Shown piece by piece: positions 36,643-46,837 of a DNA stretch of 64,000 bases (positions within the stretch are counted from its first letter, which is position 1; each line of letters starts with the position of its first letter). The stretch lies in contig NW_022098021.1 in NCBI RefSeq assembly GCF_002288925.2, positions 33,882,314 to 33,946,313 of the forward strand, given 5' to 3'. Position numbers and translations under genes: made by a program. The stretch comes from Delphinapterus leucas (Eukaryota > Chordata > Mammalia > Artiodactyla > Monodontidae). The notes below the pieces were generated by a model that saw nothing but the letters and a program-made list of their open reading frames with translations, did not search any database and had not been told where the DNA came from.

Positions 36643-36775
36643 TTGTCATGACTTGTTGGAGGGCACTGCTATTGGCATATAGGGGTAGAGACCAGGGATG
36701 CTGCTAAAAAGTCTTGACTACACAAGACATAATTATCTGGCCCAAAGTATCGATAGTGACAAGGTTGAGAAAGCT
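36643..36775 (+). mobile_element. hAT-like MITE, right part
   Basis: TTGTCATGAC, GAGACCAGGGATGCTGCTAA, TCTGGCCCAAAGTATCGATA and AAGGTTGAGAAA continue the element that broke off at 33940. The order matches the unbroken relative at 51871-52075. Confidence 0.7.
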
Positions 36776-37291
36776 TGGTATAGACAATATCAAGCTGGGG
36801 TCAGTATGATACACCAGAAAGGGATTTCATTAAGACTCTTCCCTCCTCCAGATAAATATAAAATAATTTTTATTATTTACCTGCTTTTTTAAGTTTTCTT
36901 TTTTACTTATTCTCCTATTTCATGCAATAGTACTGTAATAGAAATGAAAATGTTTGCTTTTAGAGTAGAAGCAGGACCTGGAGTATCCTTCTTTCAAGGA
37001 CTTTCTTATTCTGGAAACATTCATTATTCCTTTTCTCTATGATCTTACCAGAGAGACTGCTGTACAGACTCCTTATATAGCTTCACACCTAAGAAGGATT
37101 AACAGTTTCTGCCTTCTCGGGAAGGGAAATTTATTTATTTATTTACTGTATTTATTGTATTTTGAATGAACCTAATAGTTATCTTACCTTTAGTAATCTA
37201 CTGGGAATATATCTTGACCCTGTATTAATAAGAAAAATACCTTGCAAACTTACAAACTGAGAATTGCATGGTAACTGTAAGTATATGTTTT
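36776..37291. other. Non-coding DNA
   Basis: No gene or recognisable repeat beyond a short ATTT run at about 37129-37144. Confidence 0.5.
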
Positions 37292-38020
37292 TTGTTTTTT
37301 TGCTTAACTTTTATTTTATACTGGAGTATTGTTGATTAACAATGTTGTGTTAGTTTCAGGTGTGCAGCAGAGTGATTCAGTTATACATATACATGTATCT
37401 ATTCTTTTACAAATTCTTTTAGTTTACTATAGAGTATTGAGCAGAGTTCCCTGTGCTATACAGTAGGTCCTTGCTGGTTATCTATTTTAAATATAGCAGT
37501 GTGTACATGTCAGTCCCAAACTCCCAATCTATCCCTCCTCCGATTCTGTTAACCATAAATTCATTCTCTAAGTCTGTGAGTCTGTCTCTGTTTTGTAAAT
37601 AAGGTCATTTGTATCATGTTTTTTAGATTCCACATATAAGCTACCTCATATGATATTTGTCTTTCTCTGTCTGACTTACTACATTTAGTATGATAATCTC
37701 TAGGTCCATCCATATTTCTGCAAATGGCATTATTTCGTTCTTTTTAACGGCTGAGAGTTATTCCATTGTATATATGTGCCACATCTTTTTTTTTTTTTTT
37801 TTTTGTGGTACGCGGACCTCTCACTGTTGTGGCCTCTCCCGTCGTGGAGCACAGGCTCCGGACGCGCAGGCTCAGTGGCCATGGCTCATGGGCCCAGCTG
37901 CTCCACGGCATGTGTGATCCTCCCGGTCCGGGGCACAAACCCGTGTCCCCTGCATCGGCAGGCGGACTCTCAACCACTGCGCCACCAGGGAAGCCCTGTA
38001 CCACATCTTCTTTATTGGGG
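37292..38020 (-). mobile_element. 5'-truncated L1 3' end, interrupted by a SINE
   Basis: The antisense 3' UTR (ATTGTTGATTAACAATGTTG, CAGTTATACATATACATG, CTATACAGTAGGTCCTTGCT) leads into the end of ORF2 (CTCTAGGTCCATCCATATTT, TTCCATTGTATATATGTGCC). A SINE sits at 37788-37996; L1 text resumes for about a dozen bases (CACATCTTCTTTATT) and stops at about 38020. Confidence 0.88.
37788..37996 (-). mobile_element. CHR-type SINE, least diverged copy in the window
   Basis: Antisense: a T-tract, then GGTACGCGGACCTCTCACTG, ending CCACCAGGGAAGCCC. It is flanked by TGTRCCACATCTT (37775-37787 and 37997-38009). It keeps many CpG sites (for example ACGCGG, CCGGACGCG, CCGGTCCGG, TCGGCAGGCGG), whereas the copies at 11815, 21301 and 40103 have lost most of theirs. 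That suggests it is among the youngest. It has landed in an L1. Confidence 0.95.
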
Positions 38021-38440
38021 AAGGCAAATTTAAATTAACTTCTACAACAATTTTTCTTCTCTGCTTTACTTTTTATTTATTTATTTTTGTTGTTGTTAAA
38101 TGGGTGTATCTACTCCAGGATTGCAAGATAAAAGTTAACACACCAGAAGTGAAATTTAAAAAGAGAAAGTGGCAAACAAATCAAAATTACAAAGGTAGAA
38201 ATCAAGAATAATATTCACTTTAGCAATGTGACCAAATTTAATTTGAGTTAGGGATTTCAGTTATTCTTTCTGATATATTATTTTGAATTTATAGATTCAT
38301 TCAATTAAATTAGTTTAAAAAATGATTAGGGCAATTGAAATTACTTATGACAGAAATTTGGCAATCATGTGACCCTGGAGGTCATGGCACAATTTGGCCA
38401 AGGAAGCCTATTCGGATCCTGAGGACCCTAAATTAGTTTA
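38021..38440. other. AT-rich non-coding DNA
   Basis: No gene. A short ATTT/GTT simple run lies at about 38069-38097. Confidence 0.5.
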
Positions 38441-38452
38441 ATAATGTTTTGG

Positions 38453-38665
38453 GGGACTTCCCTGATGGTGCAGTGGCTAAGGCTCCACACTCCCAATGCA
38501 GGGGGCCTAGGTTCGATTCCCGGTCAGTGAACTAGATCCCACATGCATGCCGCAAGTATGGAGCCCGCCTGCCACAACTAAGGACCCTGGCTACCACAGC
38601 TAAGTTGACCACAAGCAGCAACAAAGACCTGGTGCAACCAAATAAATAAATAAATATTTAAAAAT
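38453..38665 (+). mobile_element. tRNA-derived SINE, CHR relative with a clear B box
   Basis: Opens GGGACTTCCCTGATGGTGCA and keeps the B-box word GGTTCGATTCCC. It ends in (AAAT)n. It is flanked by ATAATGTTTTGG at 38441-38452 and 38666-38677, a perfect 12-bp duplication. The middle differs from the other SINEs (ACACTCCCAATGCAGGGGGC, GTCAGTGAACTAGATCC), so it belongs to a different subfamily. Confidence 0.92.
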
Positions 38666-38677
38666 ATAATGTTTTGG

Positions 38678-40082
38678 TTTCCCTTATAGTGTGACCTTGG
38701 ACAGTCAAACTTCTTGAACTGTTTGCAGGTGCAAATCTTAAGCCTCTTCCTCAGCCAGTTAACCAGCCAATAATCAGCTCAAAGTCAGTCCTATACACTG
38801 GGTAGAACAAGTTGTCAATATTTAATACATACAATTCATTTTTGTGAAATACTCCAGATCATGTGATATTGCTCTTAGATAATAATCACGTGTGCTTGTA
38901 CACACAACGTTCTCTGTGTTCTGACTCTAATCTGTAATAATGCGTTTACATTAGTTTTCTCAACAATATGAACAATATGCCTATATGATGAAATGTGAAG
39001 TATAATACCCATTATGATAATAAATTGACCCTTATTGCCAGCCCAATTCCTGATTATTAATGTGAACAACTTACTTTTTTCTTTCTGTTTCAGCTCCTGG
39101 ATTTTTAATGTCTATATTTTCTTGTGGTGAGGAACAAGTTTCACAGCTCAGCAAAGCCTTAGAAAGTTTTTATAACCAGTCTCTAAAAGGCAGCTGTATC
39201 TAGCTACAAGCAAGACATCAAGCAAGTGACCCAGGGCTTATTGTTGTGGTCAGTTTCTGCATAGCTAAGGCAAGTCCTCTTTCTTGGCCTCTACTCTGGA
39301 TATATAAAAAGCTAAAGCCTTTAAAGTGGGAGAGGAAACAGAGAAGGTAAAATTTTGTTTCACAAAGAAATATCAGCAAGTTTCCTAGTGATACATTATT
39401 AATCAGCTTCTCTTGTTGATAGTACAGGATCAGTTTGTTATTCATCATGTCTGTTGGCCAAAAAACCAAAAAAACAAAAACAGGGGGGTAGATTGAATAA
39501 CTTCAGCACTCATAATCATTTTGTTTCTGTTTCATGCTTGGAAATTTTACTACAGTACATGGCTGTTTCAGTAATTGTGGTAGAAGAAACATTTGTGGAC
39601 GATGGTTTAATGTGTTTGTCTCTGCAAAGCCCAAGAGCAAATAACATGTATATCATCAGCTCTCTAATAACTGTTAGAGGTGGCCCCTAACTACCATCAC
39701 ACATCTGGGGAATGATGTATAATTTATACCTTGACATAGAAAGAAAAAAAGTTAAGGTAATTTGACCTGCTGAGAGTTACTCATTAACTATCTAGAGCTC
39801 CAAATGTTATTGCCTGGTTTGGTCAGGAAAGTCTTCATTTAGCATGTGCTTTGAGTCGATAAACATTCTATCCTGCTAATGATACCAAAAATCCACTCTG
39901 TGCAATCTAATTTTCCTTACCTTTTCCCTTGTAGAATTTCCAAACCATGAATAGATGTGCTTTGAGTGCAGATCTACTCTTTATTACCAAGAGGCCTAGT
40001 TCTATTAAATTGCCTCTGGCACAGGACTGGTTACATAATTTGTCAGATTCAGTAGCAAATGCCAATGAGAGGCCTCTTGTTC
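38678..40082. other. Non-coding DNA
   Basis: No gene supported. Short open frames at 39218-39690 lack domains. Confidence 0.5.
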
Positions 40083-40102
40083 AAAAATTATTAAGAATTT
40101 TA

Positions 40103-40467
40103 TGGGACTTCCCTGGTGGCGCAGTGATTAAGAATCCACCTACCAATGCAGGGGACACAGGTTTGAGCCCTGGTCCAGGAATATCCCACATGCCACAAAG
40201 CAACCAAGCCCGTGCGCCACAACTACTCAGCCTGTGCTCTAGAGCCCGTGAGCCACAACTACTGGGTCTGCGTGCCACAACTACTGAAGCCCACGAGCCT
40301 AGAGTCTATGCTCTGCAACAAGAGAAGCCACTGCAATGAGAAGCCCGTGCACTGCAACGAAGAGTAACTCTCGCTTGCTGCAATTAGAGAAAGCTCACGC
40401 GCAGCAACAAAGACCCAACACAGCCAAAAATAAATAAATTCATATATTAAAAAGACCCATTTGTGAA
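40103..40467 (+). mobile_element. Long CHR-type SINE with 20-bp target-site duplication
   Basis: Opens GGGACTTCCCTGGTGGCGCA, and its body is longer (about 365 bp) than that of the others because of an extra segment with GCCACTGCAATGAGAAGCCC and AGAGAAAGCTCACGCGCAGC. It ends in AAATAAATAAA plus a short non-A segment. It is flanked by AAAAATTATTAAGAATTTTA at 40083-40102 and 40468-40487, identical over 20 bp. The open frame 39947-40339 runs into it by chance. Confidence 0.95.
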
Positions 40468-40761
40468 AAAAATTATTAAGAATTTTAAAATGGCAACAGC
40501 AGAGCATTAAACCAAGCTAAGAATCCTCTGTGACTGTACAGGTTGCACGATTACAAAGCATGTTGACAAAGCTGGTGTATCTAACAAAATGCATGCCCAT
40601 GGTTGGAAATGATACCCATTAAAAGCCATTTTGCACAAAGAAATACCTATATATATCATTTAAAAAATTATAATGTTCTTCATATTACTTTATAGTGCTT
40701 CTGAAATATTTCTGTTTGTGTGTTGAAGTATGCTTGAAAAGCCCAATTCATGCCATTTTTG

Positions 40762-41415
40762 GGGGGAATTTTACTAAAGCATAGTTGAAGTAAACTAAAT
40801 TGCACATATTTAAAGTGTAAAACTTGGCCATTTTCAACATATGCATCTACCCAAAAAACATGGCCACAATAAATATTTCTATCATCCTCAAAAGTTTCTT
40901 TGTGCCCTTTTGTAATTCATCCTTCCTTCTGTCCACTCTGTACCCTGGGAATCACTGATGGACTTTTTGTCACTATAAAGTCGTTTGAATTATCTGTAAG
41001 CATAGATTATATATATTTGTCTAGCCTTTTTCACTCAGCCTATAGAGTAGTTTGAATTATCTGCAAGCACAGATTATGTACGTTTGTTTAGCCTTTTTCA
41101 CTCAGCCTAATGATTTTGAAGTTCATTCATATTGCTGCATGTATCAACATCCCATTCCTTTTTATTGCTGATAACTATTCCTTTGGATAAACTGTTTTCA
41201 CATGTTGGTAGAATTTTGAGTTCTTTCCGGTGTTTGGCTCTTATGTGCAAAGCTCTTTTGATTTTTTAAATTTTCTTGAGTAAATACCTAAAAGAGGAAT
41301 GATTGGTTTACATGGTAATTATATGTTTACATTTTTAAGAAAGTGCCAAATTGCGTCCTAAAGAGGTTGTATCATTTTACATTCCCTCCAGCAATGTAAA
41401 AAGGTTCTAGTAGTT
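40762..41415 (-). mobile_element. Ancient L1M-type 3' end
   Basis: The antisense L1M 3' region is readable from AAGCATAGTTGAAGTAAAC through ATTGCTGCATGTATCAACAT, TTTTTATTGCTGATAACTAT, GAGTAAATACCTAAAAGAGG to CATTCCCTCCAGCAATGTAA. It includes an internal tandem duplication of 67 bp at 40973-41106. Diverged and inactive. Confidence 0.8.
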
Positions 41416-41905
41416 CCATATATTTGAAAGCAGTTGATATGGTCAGAGAAAACCAACTCATGCAATATTTAATTATCTTCTAATATTATATTAAAGTTAT
41501 TTGGAAGGGATTTCTTTTAGAATTCTGATTTTTATTTCCCAAATTTTATTATGAAAAATTTCAAGCAGAAAAGTTGAAAAAATTGTACACTCCACCTAGA
41601 TTTATTTTAATTTAATTTTGCTATATTTGTTTTATCACATAAATCTATACACCTATCCTTCTTTCTATCCCAACACCACCTAAATTTAAAGGACAAAGGA
41701 ATATATACGTATGTTGGAGAATAACACAGATCTTAGGCAAGATTGTCACCTTATAAAAATTACATTTTATTCCAAGAATTTTTGCTTACATCTGATATTT
41801 TTTTGTTAGTTTAACTTTAAAGAGTAATTTCTATTACTCACAGGCATCCACAGGAATTTTAAAATAATTTGATAATGTACCTGGGGGAAATAAATGCCAT
41901 CATTT
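41416..41905. other. AT-rich non-coding DNA
   Basis: No gene or clear repeat. Confidence 0.5.
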
Positions 41906-42262
41906 TGTTCATTCAACTCTTTATTTATTTACTTAATTTTTATTGGAGTATAGTTGCTTTACAATGTTGTGTTAGTTTCTGCTATACAGCAAAGTGAATC
42001 AGCTAAATGTATACATATATCCCCTCTTTTCTGGATTTCCTTCCCATTTAGGTAACCACAGAGCATTGAGTAGAGTTCCCTGTACAATACAGTAGGTTCT
42101 CATTAGTTATCTATTTTATGCATAGTATCAAAAGTATATATATGTCAATCCCACCCCTTTTCCCCCTTGGTACCCATATGTTTGTTCTCTACATCTGTGT
42201 CTCTATTTCTGCTTTGCAAATGAGATCATCTATACCATTTTTCTACATTCCACATATATGTG

Positions 42263-45200
42263 TTAATATACAATAATTGTTTTCTGACTTACTTCACTCT
42301 GTATGACAGCTTCTAGGTCCATCAACATTGCTGCAAATGACCCAATTTCATTCCTTTTTATGGCTGAGTAATAGCCCATTGTATATATGTACCATATCTT
42401 CTCTATCCATTCCTCTGTTGATGCAGATTTAGGATGCTTCCATGTCCTGGCTATTGTAAACTGTGCTACATTGAACATTGGGATGCATGTGTCTTTCAGA
42501 ATTATGGTTTTCTCTGGGTATATGCCCAGTAGTGGGGTTGCTGGGTCATATGGTTGTCCTATTTTTAGATTTTTAAGGAACCTCCATGCTGTTCTACATA
42601 GTGGCTCTTTCAATTTACATTCCCACCAAGAGTTCAAGAGGGTTCCCTTTTCTCCACACCCTCTCCACCATTTATTGTTTGTAGATGTTTTGATGATGGC
42701 CATTCTCACTGGTGTGAGGTGATACCTCATTGTACTTTTAATTTGCATTTCTGTAATAATTAGTGATGTTGAGCATCTTTTCATGTGTCTCTTGCCCATC
42801 TGTATATCTTCTTCAGAGAAATGTGTATTTAGGTCTTCTGCCCATTTTTGGATTGGGTTGTTTGTTTTATTGATATTGAGCTGCATGAGCTGGTTATAAA
42901 TTTTGGAGATTAATCCTTTGTCAGTTGCTTCATTTGCAAATATTTTCTCCCATTCTGAGGGCTGTCTTTTCATCTTGCTTATGGTTTCCTTTGCTGTGCA
43001 AAAGCTTTTAAGTTTCATTAGGTTCCATTTGTTTATTTTTGTGTTTATTTCCATTTCTCTAGGAGGTGGGTCAAAAAGGATCTCACTGTGATTTATGTCA
43101 TAGAGTGTTCTACCTGTGTTTTCCTCTAAGAGTTTGATAGTGTCTGGCCTTACATTTAGGTCTTTAATCCATTTTGAGTTTATTTTTGTGTATGGTGTTA
43201 GGGAGTGTTCTAATTTCATTCTTTTACATGTAGCTGTCCAGTTTTCCCAGCATCACATATTGAAGAGGCTGTCTTTTCTCCATTGTATATTCTTGCATCT
43301 TTTGTCATAGATTAGGTGACCGTAGGGGTTTGGGTTTATCTCTGGGCTTTCTATACTGTTCCAATGATCTATATTACTGTTTTTGTGTCAGTACCATACT
43401 GTCTTAATTACTGTAGCTTTGTAGGATAGTCTGAAGTCAGGGATCCTGGTTCCTCCAGCTCCATTTTTCTTCCTCAAGATTGCTTTGGGTATTCAGGGTC
43501 TTCTGTGTTTCCATACAAATTGGAAAATTTTTGTTCTAATTCTATGAAAAATGCCATTTGCCAAATTACATTTACATTACAAAAATGTAATTTGATAGGG
43601 ATTGCACTGAATCTGTAGATTGCCTTGGGTAGTTGAGTCATTTTGACAATATTGATTCTTCCAATCCAAGAACATGGTATGTCTCTCCATCTCTTTGTGT
43701 CATCTTTGATTTCTTTCATCAGTATCTTATAGTTTTCTGCATACAGGTCTTTTGCCACTTTAGGTAGGTTTATTCCTAGGTATTTTACTCTTTTTGTTAC
43801 AATGGTGAATGGAATTGTTTCCTTAAATTCTCTTTCTGATATTTTGTTGTGAGTGTATAGGAATGCAAGATATTTCTGTGAATTAATTTTGTATCCTGCA
43901 ACTTTACTAAATCTATTGATTAGCTCTATTAGTTTTCTGGTGGCACCTTTAAGATTTTCTAGATACAGTATCATGTCAGCTGAAAAGTGACAGTTTTACT
44001 TTTTCTTTTCCAATTTGTATTCCTTTTATTTCTTTTTCTCCTCTGACTGTCATGGTTGGGACTTCCAATACTATGTTGAATAATAGTGATGAGAGGGGAC
44101 ATCCTTGTCTTGTTCCTGATCTTAGAGGAAATGCTTTCAGTTCTTCACCATTGAGAATGATGTTTGCTGTGGATTTTTCATATTAGCCTTTATTATGTTG
44201 ATGTAGGTTCCCTCTATGCCCACTTTCTGGAGAGTTTTTATGATAAATGGTTGTTGAATTTTGTCAAAAGCCTTTTCGGCATCTATTGAGATGATCATAT
44301 GGTTTTTCTCCTTCAATTTTTTAATAGGGTGTATCACATTGATTGATTTGCCTATATTGAAGAATCCTTGCATCCCTGGGATAAATCCCACTTAATCATG
44401 TTGTATGATCCCTGTGGTGTGTTGTTGGATTCAGTTTGCTAGTATTTTGTTGAGTATTTTTGCATCTATGTTCATCAATGATATTGGCCTATAATTATTT
44501 TGTATGTGATATCTTTGGTTTTGGTATCAGGGTGATGGTGGCCTTGTACAATGAGGTCAGGAGTGGTTTTCCCTCTGCAATTTTTTGGAAGAGTTTGAAA
44601 AGGATGGGTGTTAGCTCTTCTCTAAATGTTTGATAGAATTCACCTGTGAAGCCATCTGGTCCTGGACTTTTCTTTGTTGCTTGTAGTAGTCTCTTATGAT
44701 CCTTTGTATTTCTGAAGGGTCAATTGTAACTTCTCCTTTTTCATTTCTAGTTTTATTGATTTGAGTCCTCTCCTTTTTTCTCTTGTTGAATCTGGCTAAA
44801 GGTTTGTCAATTTTATTTATCTTCTCAAAGAGCCAGGTTTTAGTTTCCTTGATCTTTGCTACTGTTCATTTCTATTTCATTTATTTCTGCTCTGAGTTTT
44901 ATGATTTATCTCCTTCTACTAACATTTGGTTTGTTTGTTGTTCTTTCTCTAGTTGCTTTAGGTGCAAGGTTAGGTTGTTTATTTGAATTTTTTCTTGTTT
45001 CTTGAGGTAGGATCGTACTGCTATAAACTTCCATCTTAGAACTGCTTTTGCTGCATCCCATAGGTTTTGGGTTGTCGTGTTTTCATTTTCATTTGTTTCT
45101 ATGTATTCTTTAATTTCCTGTTTGATTTCTTCAGGGATATCTTGGTTATTAAGTAGTGTATTGTTTAGTCTCCATGTGTTTGTGTTTTTTGCAGTTTTTT

Positions 45201-45909
45201 TTCCTATAACTGATTCTTAATCTCATAACGTTGTTGTCGGAAAAGATGCTTGATATGACTTCAATTTTCTTAAATTTACTGAGGCTTGATTTCTGACCCA
45301 AGATGTAATCTATCCTGCATTATGTTTCATGTGCCCTTGAGAAGAAATTGTATTCTGCTCTTTTGGATGGAATGTCCTACAAATAACAATTAATTCTGTC
45401 TGGTCTAGTGTGTCATTTAAGGCTTGTGTTTCTTCACTGCTTTTTCTGTCTGGATGCTCTATCCTTTGGTGTAAGTGGAGTGTTAAAATTCCCCACTATT
45501 ATTTGTTACTGTCAATTTCCCCTTTTATGGCTGTTAGCATTTGCCTTATCTATTGAGGTGCTCCTATGATGGGTTCATAAATATTTACAATTGTTACATT
45601 TTCTTCTTGGATTGATCACTTGATCAGTATGTAGTGTCCCTCCATGTCTCTTGTAATAGTCTTTATTTTAAAGTCTATTTTGTCTTATATGAGCGTTGCT
45701 ACTCCAGCTTTCTTCTGATTTCCATTTGCATGGAATATCTTTTTCCATCCCCTCACTTTCAGTCTGTATGTGTCCCTAGGTCTGAAGTGGATCTCTTGTA
45801 GACAGCATATATACACGTCCTGTTTTGGTATCCAACCAGCATTTTTGGTTGGAGCATTTAATCCATTTACATTTAACGTGATTATTAATGTGTATGTTCC
45901 TATTTCCAT
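42263..45909 (-). pseudogene. L1 ORF2 remnant (endonuclease/RT), copy J
   Basis: Begins MEIGTYTLIITLNVNGLNAP at 45909. The endonuclease Glu motif reads QEIHF instead of QETHF; the catalytic SDH reads SDN at 45233-45241. The FADD region at about 43974-43990 is shifted out of frame by a base loss. An in-frame 27-bp insertion forming a hairpin lies at about 43563-43593. The C-terminal frame 42263-43219 is open for 318 residues, the longest open frame in the window, but its Cys/His knuckle has lost the first Cys (now Trp) and the His (now Asn). Non-functional. Confidence 0.92.
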
Positions 45910-45969
45910 TTTCTTAATTGTTTTGGATTTGCTTTTGTAGCTGTTTTTCTTCTCTTCTGTTTTCTGCCT

Positions 45970-46837
45970 AGATAAGTCCTTTAGCATTTGTTGTAAATCT
46001 GTTTTGGTGGTGCTGAATTTTCTTAGCTTTTGCTTGTCTGTAAAGCTTTGGACTTCTTCTAATCTGAATGATATCCTTGCTGGGTAGAGTAATCTTGGTT
46101 GTAGGTTTTTCCCTTTCATTACTTTAAATATATCCTGCCACTCCCTTTTGGCCTGCAGAGTTTCTGCTGAAAGATCAGCTGATAACCTTATGGAGATTCC
46201 CTTGTATATTATTTGTTGTTCTTCCCTTGCTGCTTTTAATATTTTTTCTTTGTATTTATTTTATTTGATTAATTGTTGTCTTGGTATGTTTCTCCTTTGG
46301 TTTATCCTGCCTGGGACCTGCTGTGCTTCCTGGTCTTGGGTGATTATTTTCTTTCCCATGTTAGGGAAGTTTTTGACTATAATCTATTTGAACACTTTCT
46401 CAGACCATTTCTCTTTCTCCTGTTCTTCTGGGACCCCTATAATTCGAATATTGGTGCATTTGTTCAAGGTCTCTGAGACTGTCCTCATTTCTTTTCATTC
46501 TTTTTTCCTTATTCTGCTTCATGGCAGTTATTTCCACTATTCTATATTCCACCTCACTTACCATTTTTCTGTCTCAGTTATTCCTCTATTGATTCATTCT
46601 GGTGTACTTTCGTTTCAGTTATTGTGTTGTTCATCACTGATTGTTTATTCTTTAGCTCTTCTAGGTTCTTGTACCTTTTTGATCCATACCTGCATTCCAT
46701 TTCTGAGATCTTGGATCATCTTTACTATGATTACTCTGAATTCTTTTTCTGGTAGATTGCCTATTTCCTCTTTATTTATTTGGTCTTTTGAGTTTTTACC
46801 TTGCTCTTTCCTCTGCAACGTATTTCTCTGTCATCTC
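45970..46837 (-). pseudogene. L1 ORF1 remnant, copy J
   Basis: The ORF1 start region at about 46837 reads ATGACAGAGAAATACG and meets a stop after about a dozen codons. The C-terminal part is readable within minus-strand frame 45685-46119 as LQPRLLYPARISFRLEEVQS. A one-base loss near the natural end removes the stop, so this frame reads on through the spacer into the start of ORF2. Boundaries were set by comparison with copy L. Confidence 0.8.

Noticed and set aside
39070..39190. Splice-acceptor-like CTTTCTGTTTCAG followed by an open stretch
   Set aside because: One acceptor-like word without a matching donor, conserved-looking frame or partner exon is expected by chance.
39935..40339. Acceptor-like TTTTCCCTTGTAG followed by a 130-residue open frame
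   Set aside because: The second half of the frame is inside a SINE and the first half shows no domain.
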